NCBI RefSeq assembly: GCF_001522545.3
Contig: NC_031771.1
Location: forward strand, 24,864,847-24,928,846
Source: Parus major
Taxonomy: Eukaryota > Chordata > Aves > Passeriformes > Paridae
DNA length: 64,000 nucleotides
Direction: 5' to 3'
The notes below the pieces were generated by a model. That model was not told the DNA's origin and searched no databases. It worked only from the letters and a program-made list of their open reading frames with translations. Shown here in pieces: positions 1 to 12,700 of the stretch. How positions within the stretch are numbered: the first letter of the stretch is position 1; every line of letters begins with the position of its first letter. Made by a program: the position numbers and the translations under genes.

Positions 1-180
1 TGTGCTCTGGTGGTGGTTTGAGGTAAAATACACCTGAAACTCGCCTTTCTATCGGCTGCATTACGGAGTTCGTGGCATTTTTGCTTACCTGGCCAAGGGT
101 GAGCCTTCCTCTCAGGCTTCCCAGCCTTGTGACATCTCGGCTTACCCTGCCCTAGGCCGGGATGTGCATGTGTAGGTTTT
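1..180. other. 5' flanking sequence upstream of the EPHA5 CpG island
   Basis: This is ordinary mixed-composition sequence with few CpG dinucleotides, ending where CpG density rises sharply. I see no recognisable exon, repeat or TATA box that could be tied to EPHA5. The transcription start of EPHA5 cannot be placed from sequence alone and could lie here or, more likely, inside the island. Confidence 0.5.
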
Positions 181-599
181 GGCACCGTGAGCGGCGGCTG
201 CTGCGGGGAGATGTGGCACTCCCCGTGCCCCCGGAGCGGGCTGGAGGGGCGGCTGGCAGGGACGGCGCTGCCGTCCGCTCCCTCGCACGGGCACCGCGGG
301 GCTGCGAGGGGCTCCCCTCCGGGCGGGCACTCGGGGTGCGGTGCCCGCCGCTCCCCGGGGCTCCGGGAGGCGCGGGGGGCGCCGTCCCCCGCACACGGTG
401 CCGGCGGCAGCGGGCCCGCCCCGTCGGGGGCGTCTCCGCGGCGGCGCGGGGCCACCTCCCCATCCCCGCCCCCTGCCTCCCCAGTCGCGGCGGCGGCTGG
501 ACGGGAGCGGAGGGGAGCGAGTCCCTCCGCGCTGCCAGCCCGCCCCGTCCCGTCCTGAGCCGACCCGAGCGGGCAGCGCTGGGGGGGAGCCGCCGCCCC

Positions 600-608
600 A
601 TGCGCTGA
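600..608 (+). other. Minimal upstream ORF (Met-Arg-stop) before the EPHA5 start
   Basis: An ATG at 600 is followed by one Arg codon and a TGA ending at 608, 11 nt before the main EPHA5 ATG at 620. Its start context is weak (C at -3), so leaky scanning to 620 is expected. If the transcript starts upstream of 162, the same frame is open from an ATG at 162, giving a 148-codon upstream ORF with the same stop. Whether either is in the mRNA depends on the unknown transcription start. Confidence 0.45.
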
Positions 609-619
609 GCGGCGGCGGG

Positions 620-746
620 ATGGGGCCGCGGGGCAGCGGCGGCTGGGCCGGCCGCGCCGGGGCGCCGGCTCCCGCTCGGACGTGCCTGCTGCCGCTGCTG
701 CTGTGCGCCGCGCTCCGGAGCCTGCGGGCCAGCCCCGGCAGCGAGG
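620..746 (+). CDS. EPHA5: EPHA5 coding exon 1: start codon, signal peptide, start of mature receptor
   Basis: This exon encodes the first 42 residues plus one base of codon 43 of the ephrin type-A receptor 5, a single-pass receptor tyrosine kinase that binds GPI-anchored ephrin-A ligands in axon guidance. The start at 620 was chosen because it has a strong context (G at -3 and +4) and puts a signal peptide near the N terminus: a Gly/Arg/Ala-rich segment, then a hydrophobic core at about residues 22-32 (CLLPLLLCAAL), then small residues before Ala-Ser-Pro-Gly-Ser-Glu. The human and chicken proteins have the same order as I recall them. The exon ends at 746 with donor GTGAGC (747-752), leaving phase 1: GAG G joins TG of exon 2 to give Glu-Val. 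The frame is also open upstream to an ATG at 341, but that would bury the signal peptide behind 93 residues. Base composition is far more GC-rich than exons 2 and 3, as expected inside a CpG island. Confidence 0.93.
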
Positions 747-3700
747 GTGAGCGGGGACGGGGCGGCCGGGCCGTCGGGGCAGCGCCCACCCGGGAGGGCG
801 GCTGCCCGGCGGTGCGCGGCTTCAGGCTCGGCGGATTCGATTTCGGGACATCGCGGGGGAAGCGGAGACGGGCTCTGCCCGCGGGAAGGCGGATGCCGCG
901 GCGGGGATGCGGGTGGCACCGCCGATGGGGCAGGGGGCTCCCGGCGAAGCGAGGCGGCGGTGGGCGCGGGCAGGCTGGCACGGGTGGGTGTACACAGATG
1001 CCTGGGCACGGGCGCGTTTGGCGGCGGGTGTGTTCCCGTTCTGCGGGGGATGGATGTGTGCGCGGCGCTGCCGCTCGCCCCGGGCCGCACAGGTGCGCGG
1101 TGCGGGGCGGCGGCCGGAGCGGGACGGGCGAGTTCGCACGGGGCAGGGGCTCCGGCGGGGCAGGGCAGGCTCCCGGCGGGGAGCCCTGCAAGCGCCGGCC
1201 GCAGTGCGCTCACTTCGTGGCTTAAAATACACGTATAAAGGAGAGGGAGCCGCGGCGGTGGCGGTGTGTAACCCGCAGCGGAGCGCGGCCGCTGGGGACG
1301 GATTTTTCTGTACCTCTGATCTCTGTGAGGCCAGTGACCAAAAACGCGTCCAGGCTTCTTGTCTAGCAGGATGCTTACAGTCTTTAAAATCGGACTGGGA
1401 TTTTTTTTTTTCTCCGTGCGTGGTGTGGGCACTGCTTGGGGCTTCCTAATGTTTTTGGATCCGCGGGCAGGCTGTAATGTGAAAGCAATGGGTGGAGAAG
1501 TTCAGCATCTGCAGGGGATGCCAGCGGCTCGAAGCAGGCTGGCGTGATGCACCGTAATTATTTGTGAAACTCCTTTAGAAGGAGGAGGAGGAGGTATGCA
1601 GGGGTTGGTAAAGGAAAACCGTACCAGAATTTCAAAGATGTGGCCTGAGGTAACCAGCTAGCTGTAATTTATTTTTGGGAGCGAGAATAATGTGAATCGC
1701 AGTTTTCTTAAAAAAAAAAAAAAAAAAGTGCAGAGGAAGGGGGAGATACTGTTCCTCTGTGTACAAAGATATCAAATGTTCAGGAAGTGCATTGGTTTGG
1801 GAGATGATTGAAATGGTTTGGCTTTGCCTTGGTTAGATAACAGTGGGCCCAATCCTTCTGCCCCCGTGCAATTTCAGATGATTTCACCCCTGGGAGCAAT
1901 GCTGTTGAGATGGCATTGCTGATTTAGAAGGGCTTTCCCTGTTTACTCACCCTGCTTGTGGGAAGCGTGCTGTCCTGTGTGAGCCAGTCTGCCATGATAC
2001 CGTGCTGAGAGACCAACAGATGCTCCGAGCCCCGTCTCAGTCATCCTTGCCAGTTCTCGGAAAAGCTGGATATTACCGACTGAGTCAATGGGACCCTTTT
2101 CCGAGCACAGAGGTGGCTCTGCGTGAACAGGCAGCTGCCGAATAGGACTTTTGCATGATAGGAAACTACTGGAAAGGATTAATGAAGCTGCCTAGCAAAT
2201 GGGTTTAGTGGCATCTTTACAGGGAGGTTGCAGGGGAATATTACAGTAATGATGAGCAGCGTGAGCGCTTGCTTCACGGTGTCTCTGCTGCTACTTTTCT
2301 GACTGCTGCTCATCTAATTTCCATCTCTTCAGTAAATGCAAAGCTAAAAGGCTGCTGCTAGGAGGGGTCTGACTGTGGACCTGAACTTTATTCAATAAGT
2401 GCCGTCCTTCGCAGCGACGAGATTTATTTGTAAACAAGCGTTCTTTGACAAGTGCTTCTCGCAGCATGTCTCCTTTGGCAATAGCTACGGAAGAGCTCCG
2501 TGCCTGGGGATGGCTCACCCTGCAGTGCGTGGAGCCTGAGGAACCTGGGGCGCTGCAGCCCACCTGCCTGGCTGCGTGACACTGGTCACCAGTTGGGGTT
2601 TGAAAAGTTCATTTGGCTGCTTCTGGGCTCTGATGGGAGAGCTTCTCCCCTGGGGTTAGTTCTTTGGCTGCTTGGGAACTTTACTTTTGCTGAGATGGAG
2701 GTAGCCATCTTAGACCGGTGAATAATGTTTTCAAAAGTTGGTGGTATTGGGCTTTCTGGGTTTATTTTCGATTTATTATCACTCATCCTACTCAGCATGG
2801 TTAAACAACTAGCCAGTGCCCTGTGCTGTGTAGGCACATAAGTAGTTGCATAGATGATGACAAATTCTCAGAATATTTTTATTTTTTTCTTTAGCCCTGC
2901 ATCACGTTTTTCTAAATCTTACTGTAACTCCCAAGAACTTCATGAGATAAAATACATGCAGTTAACAATTCACAATATGTGATGTTCTATTTTACCCTTT
3001 AGTGGAGGGAACTTAGGGGGAAATGCTTTAAAAATCTAAGTTATGATTTAGGGAGGGGGGAAAGTAAATTCATTGTTTTAGTTCCTTATCATAGAAGTAG
3101 CTTTTTGCATGGGCAGCCGAGTTTCAGAAGCTCCTGCCAATTTTATGGAGAAGCATTGAGTGCCCAACCTCTGTCACAAATCTGGTCACCTTCAGAGATA
3201 TCTCCAAAAATGATATACATTGGGAAAAATGAATTAGTTTTTCTCCAGCCTTTCCTATAATAGCAAAATAAACCAGATTTTTATTTTATCACCTTTCCTC
3301 AGTTTATATGTTAAAAGCAAAACATGTAGTGAAAGATGAAGACTCAATACTGTTTCATACATTTTCAAGTGTTGTTTAGCCATTATTTTTAACTCTTTAG
3401 CAGAGTTCAGTGTAAAAACCAAATACTTGCTTTTTGCTTTGAGTAATGTTAAAAAAAATCCAGAAATTAGTCCTGATGAAGATATTCCAAGGAGTACCCT
3501 GAAAGTATCACACAATTCTGTGAAGTGCTGGTATTGCAGAAGTGCATTATTGCTTTAAGATGCATTCCCTATGATAATAAGGTCCAAGAGGCAGCCCTGC
3601 AATATGCGACTGGGCTTCCTGCACTGCGTTTGGTTTAAAAATGCATGTGTTTTAAATCTTTCTGTTGTAAGTACTAGGGTTTGGGAAGTGGCTTGTGTAA

Positions 3701-6700
3701 ATTATTTATGTGAAACACAATGAATGACTGATTTGGTTGAAGACTCTCCCCTTCACCCTAAACTATATGATTTGTTACACATCGCCTGTGGATTTGAAGA
3801 GGTTTGCAGATCACATTTGATCGTCACTTACATGACCTTAAAAAGTGTCATGTGGGCAAATTATTAAAATAATGGAATGCGTTATATCTGATTGCTTGTA
3901 ACAAAGTAATTCCACAAGATATTTGCATAATTGTAATTAAATACAAAGTATATTTCATTTTAGGGCTTTTCAGCAGAAGTGCTGATGAGGCAGTGCTTAA
4001 CAGTGAAGTGTGCTGTTAAAGAAATCAAAAGAAATGCAGTTTGAAAGAATGACATTGGCTTAAATAGATAAAGGTGAGAAAGACAAAATGGATCTTTGGA
4101 GTGTGTTGTATTTGTTTTAAGACTAGAAGGATATTATTATCTTTTATGAACTCCTGCTTTAGTCCTTTCCCTCTTAATTCTTTCAGGGTTTTTTGAAGCT
4201 TGCTTTATCTCAATGTATCGTTTTTTATTTGAGTGAATGAATAAATGAGTACAATTAAAGGGGTGGGTCTGGTGCTGGCAAAAATAAAAGAAGGATGTAA
4301 TTTGAAAATTATTCATGCCAGAGCCTGAAATGAGCCTACCTGTTCTCAGTGTGTTGACTTGTGTGTGTATGTGTTGTCTCATGGTGGTATATAATTTCTG
4401 TGTCATGGCACAGTGGATAAATGCCTATTTATCTATAATACCACAATGTTTATCTTTAATTAGTGAATTAAGTGTTTTTCAGGAAGTTTTTTTTTTTTTT
4501 TTGTGCGTAGCAAAAGCAGGTGGGAAAATAGTTTTAATTTTCATATCAATGAATTCAAATTAGTCTAATGCTTCAGATAAAAATACACACTCTCAGAACA
4601 TTCTGCTTATTAGGTTACACTTAGTAGCTTGGCTTAGTATGTCATGCATTCACACAACTATAGTGTTTTGTGTAATGCTGTAGGTGTTGAGTGCTGCTAG
4701 CATGCATATGCCTTGTGTATGCAGAACAGGTAAGTCTGGACACATTTCAGTGTGCTCACAGTGCCTTAAGGAGGCTTTAAGGAGTTATCAGTTCTGTATT
4801 TGGTGTATTGGAATGGTTCCCTGTGTGCTTTCCATGAGAGCAGAGCATAGCCTCAGTGCCATGTGTTTATTTTACTCACTGGAGTAGTCCCATTAACTTT
4901 TAAATTTACTGCAGTGGAATTACTGGTATGAGGAAGGACAGCTCATGTCTAATGGTCTTTTTGGGATCTGTCTGATGTGTGATTTATGGCTTTTCAAGAG
5001 GTTTAGAATGACTCAGTCATGGCTTTAAAATGGAACTACTATCCTTTTGACAGTAAAACAACATTTGAAACTCAGCACTTTTAAGTACATGACTAAAAGC
5101 ATTGCTGCCTAATGACACATTTTAAAAAAGGGAAATAAACAATAGCAAAGATTGACTCCAAGATAGTACCTGTTTCCTTTAGAAGCTTATCTTAAAAATT
5201 GTGATAAATAGTAGAAAGCAGGCAAACTGTCTCAAACAGTAACTGACTGCTTATAACGTGGTAAATGTTGATTCTATAATTTGATGTATAAAGCAGCTAT
5301 TTGCACATCAGTATACAGAGGGCTTAACTGGCAGCTTCCATGGGAGGAAATGAAGTTAGTGGGCTTGTGTGACAGGTTCTTCCCTCTCCACTGTTAACTC
5401 TCCCACCATTGCCTCACTTCTTAGCTCCAGTATACAGTCCAGTTCCATGTCTGCTGTTCTCTTTCTGCTAAATAAGACAAAAAAATCTTGCCCATGGTGA
5501 AATGTCTATTCTTTGCACTAGAAAAAGCTTTTTGCAGCAGGCTTTAGGGAGGCATGAGTGGTGAGGTAAGAGCAGGATTTCATAAAATCTGGCAGGAGTT
5601 GCAAAGGTGGGACAGCTTATGATGTGATACCTTGCACTCTGTTCTTGCTGGTTTTCTGCTTTATTGTTCCAAGGATTTCCATGTTGCTTCTGCAGGAATC
5701 CTGGTGTCCAGCATGTGCTGAGCCAGCTCAGAACCATTGATCTGGGAAAGTCCAGGTGAATTGGCTCAGCTTAGTGGTGGAGTTGCACCCTGTTGGCTTT
5801 AGGGCCTTGAGAAGATACGTGCCTGTTAGATTCCCCCAGACTTTCTAACTTGGAGCTACATTTCTAGTGGTCCATTCCTGTAAGTGTGAAAGTATGCATA
5901 TACTTGAGTAGAGATGAGCTTTAAATATTGCCCAGGGATGTCAGGGAAATTAAGCTCTGCCCAAAATTAAAAAGAAAACAAAGTATTTTTGCAATTAAAA
6001 AAAATATTCTCACTTCTTTATGAATAAATTGAAATCTGTATATGGAATAAGAGTGAAATGAGAGAAACCCCAAACACACAGAGATTGGTCACTTTGTAGA
6101 AGCACTGAATTTCTTAGTTAAGTGCTTGCTGCTGTGGAGCAAAGAGTATTCACTCAGCTCTTCAGTTGATACTCAACCTATTACTGTCCATTAAAAAGGT
6201 TTAAAAAAGAATGTTGTTCTTATAGCAAAACATGTAAACACAGAATTGAAATCTGTCACAAGTATATCTTTCTCAGTGAGCATAAGTGCTGTTGGGAGAT
6301 GAGGCCTCATTTCAACCAGGACAGACTTGAACTAGGTCTTTTTCTGTACTCAGAGAATGTTGCAGAAATACCGTGTTAATTATTGCATTGGAATGAGCAA
6401 ATTTTTTTTTTTAACTTTCTCTTCACTAAACTGGTTTGCTTTGATCTCTGCTAGAAAAATTGCTGTGTATTTAAAAAGGTTATGGAGAATTTTTTTTTTC
6501 CCATTTGAAAATACATTTTATTCTTAAGATGTGCCTGTTTTTTGGCACAGGCAGAACGGAGAGCTGGATTGTCCTTTGTGTTCACGTTGTGCCTGTCCCT
6601 CACTCTGCTCTGTGACTAGCTGGACATTGAGGTGACAGGTGAAAGCATTTGCTGCCCCAGTTGCTTTCACAGCCAGCTGTATTGGCAAACCTGAGCGCTG

Positions 6701-9700
6701 GCCTTCAGTAGCTTAGTTCTCTCTAGGGATTTGTTACCCTTTGAGTTGTCTCTTTGACCTATTATATCTCTTAGAGTCTCAGTTTTGGTATTTGCCGTGG
6801 CTTTGGTCAGTGCGTTATCTGAACCTCTCCGAAGGTTTAATGCGCTTATCCTCTTGGAGGTGGAAAGCAATTATCCCTGTCTCCTGCAAGGAAGCTGGTC
6901 CAGAGCAGACAGTGGGGAGGAGATGTGAGCACTGTGGTGCACAGCACCTGACTGCTGCTGGGTGTGGTGGGTGATGGGTGGCTGGCTGTGTGCAGAGATG
7001 CAGAGCACATTGCCTGCTGAGCACAAGGGTGCTGGGAGCTGCAGCCTGCCCTGGGCTGTGTGTATGAGCACAGCCTTCCTGCTTCTGCCTTGCAGAGAGG
7101 GCTGAAGATGCTTTGGGCCAGAATAATTGCCATGGGAACATTTCAGTGCATGCTGTTTCACCGGGGGTGGTGTTGGTGGGAAAACACACTCCTGATCTCT
7201 CCCTCTTCCCTGGTATTTGAGTTGTGCTGCAGGTATGTTAGGAGGAGCTCAAGTAGAGCTGCTCAGCCTCCTTTCACTGGCTGGAGGGATGAGTGATGCC
7301 TCCTGGAGAAGGTGATACAGTATATACTGATCTGGGAATACCCCTGTGAGCTGTTTTGGCATCCCTGAGGGTGAAGAGGATTCCTGCCCCCTGTCTTCCA
7401 GCTAGCAAGCTCCTGAGCATCAGTTCAGCAAACTGTGCCTTGGGAATGTGCATGGAGAACAAACAGTACCCTCAGGAGCTGAGAGCTCCTGGGTTTAGGT
7501 GACTGTGTGGCAGGTATTGAACCTGTGGGAGAGAGAATAGAACTGTGGGCTAGCAGGCTTTCATGTCATTTTGGTGCAGGGGACAGTAGTGAAGTGTTTT
7601 GCCAAGTTGTTAACTACTGGCTTCTCTAACCTGGATCACTTCACCTTAGAAAGAGATCAGAATAACCAGTCTGAAATTTGTAATTCCCAGAGGGGATAGA
7701 GGAACACCTGAGAGTAAATTATTTATTCAGCATCAGTAAAGAGCGTTTCTTGGTGCTTCTGAGTGGACTCATATCACTTAAAGCTGTTTTGCATGTCCCA
7801 AAACAGTGAAACTACGTAGGGAAATTATCTGCATACTTGCTTCTGTAAGATAATTTCTAAAAAAAAACCAACCCAGTCATTTTGGCTTATCCATCTTTAC
7901 TTTACTAATACTCAAAAGAAATTTCTTACTAAAATGTGTTGACAATGTGCTGTTCCCACTAGCAACCTCCACCCTCTTGCTTAACAGAAATAGAAGGGAT
8001 AAGCTGTCAACCCCCTTGCAAAGCCAATAGATCATTTTAAACATTTTTTTTCTCCCAAATGCTTGCTAAGCATTATGTCAGCGTCTTTTATTTTCTACTT
8101 GAATGAATTCAGTGGCAGCAGAGCAGTCATTATTGTCAACAGGAAGGCTTTATTGGTGGTGGACAGTGAGGTCTTGCAAAGTCCACTGGTGGTGAAAGCT
8201 GACAGCCTTGCCACATCTGGATGTATCTGTGCCAAATTTCTTCAGTTTAGTTATATACATAACAGAATTTGATCTCTGTGTCTTTTAGGACACCTTTTAG
8301 GAACAGAGACCATAGAGGCCATATTGATTTTAGTTGTTAATTTAGGGAAGAAGGTGAGATTTTACCTCAGCTCTGCTAGCAGGTGTTCTGGTTGTGCTGA
8401 GAAACTGTTGGGGTGCTAACACTTGGTTTGACTGTGTGTCTGCTTGATAAGGTGCTAGCTTTAAGCAGGGTCTTGAAGAAACTACTTCAGTAGCTTGCAG
8501 ATGCCTTGACAGTGGTTGGAAGCGCTGGCCTGCAGGACAGCACTGGTATTTTGTTTCTCCATGCAGGCTGGTTGTCAGGTTGCAGGTGCTGGCTGCATGT
8601 TGCATTCCGTGGAAGCTGCTTTTTCTTTCTTTCTTAGTCGTAAAGTGATACTTGCCCAGATGGTTACCCAAAAAGTGGTGCTCCAGCCAGCTCAGAAATC
8701 TGCTGTTGTGTTGGTACAGTGTTGTTTCCAGTGAATTTTATGAGTGAGGATGGAAACATTTCCCTGGCTTTTCTTCGCAGTGAATAAACCCTTTTCAGTT
8801 TAATGGTGATTTTGGTGGGAATAGGAGTGTTGACCATTAAAGAAAAGCAAACCATTACTGGAGTTTTTAAGTTTGCAGGCACTTTGGTGTCAGGCTATTG
8901 CAGCCACTCTCTTCCTTTAAGTGATGTATGGCAGGAAGAGCAAATGATGGCCTCTTGTTTTGACTGGAAATCTTTGCAAGGAAAAAATCATCAGTTTTCT
9001 GGTTGTTTTAGTGGGTCTGGTTATCAAAGTGAGTCTTGAGTCTCTCTCCCTGGTGCTACAGCTGGTTCTGTGCCTGTGAGGAAAAAATGCAGCCAACCTG
9101 AAGAACTTTGTCAAAGGGCAATATCATTCCCTTGTAAACAGTGTGTTCAAGCAAATTACAGATGTAATGCAGAAATTACTGGATTAAATTCTCTGGTTGA
9201 TATTGTGATTGCAATTGTCCATCTGGTGTTAAAAACCTATGAATCTGTGATGCAGATTCAAGCATTTTGGCTCTTGCTGTAAAAGGGAATCATGATAACT
9301 TGGATCAGAATGAAGCCAACATAATAAAATATAAATCTGCAGTTAATATTAGTTTGCAAGTTCATTAAGTAGTGTATACTTTCCTCCTCCAGTGGGCTAT
9401 AAATAATAGGTTCTGCTACAGCTTGCACTCTGATGTAGCTTGTTTCCACTGATGGAAATATTTCAGAGGTTCTTTGCCTCTGTGTTTTGTCCCTACTCAC
9501 TGTAGCTAATTAATTCAAGGCATCTACTCCCTGATGATCTTGATTTATTTTGAGAGTTTGATTTTTTTCATTTGTTGTTGCTTTCTTGGGTTATTTTTGA
9601 CTGTCGCTTGTTGGAGTACCTTGGATGTATACTTTCTAGAGAAACACTTGGCACAGCAGGGAAAACTGTTGGAAAATGAATGAACTGCAACAATGAACTG

Positions 9701-12700
9701 CAATAAAATCAGTGAAGATTTATGAAGCAGGAAAGCTTTGACTCACTGTGATGATGATGAAGATTCCTCTATTATCTGTGTGTCTTGGTAGTGCTGTGAC
9801 CCCTGCAAGTACTGGAGGAAGGATGGGGTTGTATGCATTGTAAAGAGAAACCAGCTCTCTTAATGATGATGTGTTGGCAGCTATTCCCCTTCCTTTGGTA
9901 GAGGGGAGTACAGGTGTGAAAAAGTGGTGGAAAGTCCGTGATGCTATTCAGGAGACACTCTGATGAAGCACAAAGCGCTGCTGTCACATCTTGTCCTGCG
10001 CCTTGACCCCATCCAGCAGAGCCTTTCACCTCATGCTTAATTGTCAGTGAGTCTTCCTGTGAGAGGTTTCTCACAAGTTCTTTAAATGTAGCTGTTCTCA
10101 CGAGCTGTGAGTGTTGGGGCAGAGCTGGGAATACCTTGACCACCCACAAATAGGTTGGAGCTACATCGTGCCCTGCAGTGGAGGAGGATGTAGGATCATG
10201 ACTGCACCTTCTTCCATAATGGACTTCAGCCTACCAAAAATAATGTTCAGATCACCTGTTCAATTTGTAACAAGTTCATTAAAGAAGAGTTTTCCTTCAG
10301 TTGTTAAAAACAAATTATTTTTATTTGTGTTGTTGTTTAGAAATGTGCTACTTTAGAAATCGTGTGATGTTTTGAAATATTTATGCAGGCTTTAAAGAAG
10401 GCTTCTTTACTCCTGTTTGTTTTCTGATGGAAGGTGGTTTTTAGGGTCAAAGAGGATTTTCTTTCCCTCCTGTTTTAGGTATGTTTCAGTGAAATGAAAT
10501 AAAAAAGAGATTTGTATGGCTTTATCATGATAGAAATTCCATCAGCTTTTGCTATCCTGTCTATTCTTAGGTTATACATACTGGATGCCTTGTGGTAAAC
10601 CTTAGCTTGCAAATGGTGCTACTTTAAAGCAGGATTATTCTAGTGCATGATTTATGGGAAATCAGCTCAAAGACCACAGCAGCTCTGAAGAGTTCATTTT
10701 TTATATTTTTTGTAGAGACTTTGCCCTGGAGTAAGCAGTGAAGGATTTCCTGGAAGATATTTAGATACTGAAATGGCAGGAGGATGTGTAGCTGGTAGGA
10801 CTGGAAATACTCAGTGTTCTAGACTAGTTAGTGGGACATTTTTGATTTTTAGCATGTTAGTTTTTTCCCCACTTGCAATTGGAGTGAAGAAAAAAAGATG
10901 CTCCAGATGGTCCTGCTCCAGCCCGGAGCCAGAGGAGCCATCTCACTTCAGTGGTGTGATCAAAACAATCCATGAATTGGTGGCTTCTGCTACATCGTGA
11001 CAGGCTTGTGCTGCTTTCTCCTGGGCAAGCTACTGCTGCTACATGTTTTAGGTGGCTGTGCCAGGTGGGGAGCTCTGCTGTGCTGTGGAGTGTTGGTTTA
11101 GGTCAGTGTTGAATGCCGTCAGCCCTGGCATTTCATGTGCTTCCTCCCAGCCACGGTCCCTGTGCAGCCGTGGTTAAGCTGCTAAATGCCAGTTGTATGA
11201 CCATGACAAGGACATTTGAGTATAAAGCAGTATCCAGGCTCCCTGACAGAAATTTCCATGTGAAAAACCACTGTTAATTCACCGGCTAGAGTTCAGGGCA
11301 AAGGTTTAGATCACGTCTGTTTTTACTCTAACTTGATTGCTCACCTGTAGCAACCAGCCTGTCTGAGAACAAGAGTGTAGGCAAACTCCCCAGGCTATTA
11401 TTCTGTATTAGAAAAAAAAAGAAAAAAAAGGGGGCTGTGGTATGACTTTAGACTTAATCATCATTTATCCTACCCTGAAGGCATGGAAGTTAATGATGAT
11501 ATAGATCTGTGTGGTTTTGTGTTCCCCTTGACTGAGCATTAGAAATAATTAGGGCTTGTGGGATGGATGCACTGATGGTGGAGATGAGCAAAAAATATTA
11601 TATATTGTCTTCCAAGTTTGCTGGCAAATATACAGGTGCTAAGTGCGTGCTTATGGGGTCTGAGGTTTCTTGCTTTTTTGTTGAGATAAAACTAGCTTGT
11701 GCTGAGGAGAAAGGAAGTGGGAATAAATGAGTTCTGTTATTTTGAAGCCTTTTAAGATTATGGGCCAAGCAGAGTTGCTGGTAATTTCTGAAGAGATTTC
11801 TTTTTGGCAGGGTTAGCTCTGCAGTATCCCAGGTGCTCCCAAGTACATCTCTGGGTTATGCCTGTGGAGTAGGCAGTGCTGGGGCGAGTCCAGGAGTCAC
11901 CAGCTACACAAGAGCTGGCACTAGACCTTTTGAAGTATGGAAGCCTTGCACACGTAGCTGGAGGTGTTCCTGAATTACCTCCTTTGGTGTGCTGTTTGGA
12001 TTACTCGGTTATTAAACAGCCACAGCCAAATACATGCTGACAGTCATCACAGGTAGAATAGGGAAGAACTGGTTCTGTTCCTGTTTTACTCTGGTCCAGG
12101 TGTCAATTTCACCTGCTTGCTCACTGATTCTTCTCCAGCCTGGCCAAATCAGCATTTTTTTTTTATAAAAACCATTTCAGCAAAAAAATACTGTTCCTAC
12201 CAGGCTGGAAGGTGTTGGGAAGAGAGGTGGTGCTGAGCCTGTCTGGGCTCATGTAGTGGGAGCAGTGTCCATGCCAGTGACCTCTCTGGCAGTGCAGGGC
12301 AGGAAGGCTGCCTGAGAGAGCATCCCCAAAGTATGCACTGCTGCCATGGGGAACTCCTCACCTGGGCTCTTGGAGGAGACACCCCCTTGGAGTGGGGGAT
12401 GTAGGGACCCTGTTTTGAGGTGGGCTAGTGGCCTGGAAATGATGCAAATAAAGGACAGACCTATGGAAGTGACTGGGGAGGATGCTGGTGGGGAATGTGC
12501 AGACACCTTCTATCTCGAAAGAACGAGCGATAATTTGTGTTCCTATACTAGAATTTTGGGGCTTCTCAAAGCAAAACATCTCTGTCCTTGGAGGTGGTTT
12601 AGGTTACTGGCTAAATATATTCATCAGAGCAGATCGATGCAGTGCAGTGATTCTGATGCTACAGTGTGGAAGCAGCCCCGAGCAGATGCCTGTGGGGCAG

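Larger units (their letters stand above)
180..1300. promoter_or_regulatory. EPHA5: CpG island covering the EPHA5 promoter, 5' UTR, exon 1 and start of intron 1
   Basis: GC content and CpG density are very high from about 180 to 1300, in strong contrast to the AT-rich sequence on either side. GC boxes (Sp1/KLF type) are visible at 321-326 (GGGCGG), 464-472 (CCCCGCCCC), 593-599 (CCGCCCC) and 759-765 (GGGGCGG). No canonical TATA box precedes the start codon, which fits a dispersed-start CpG-island promoter typical of developmental receptor genes. A TATA-like element (TATAAAGG) lies at about 1233, downstream of exon 1. The island explains the long open frames on both strands here, because stop codons are rare in such GC-rich DNA. 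The island is seen directly; its promoter role is inferred from position. Confidence 0.85.

Noticed and set aside
142..1432. Long minus-strand open frames (349 and 426 codons) and + strand frames at 341-1225 and 907-1449
   Set aside because: All lie in the CpG island, where stop codons are rare in every frame. The products are Pro/Arg/Ala/Gly-rich with no domain, and they run through the EPHA5 exon 1 and its splice donor. A divergent non-coding transcript is possible but is not shown by the sequence.
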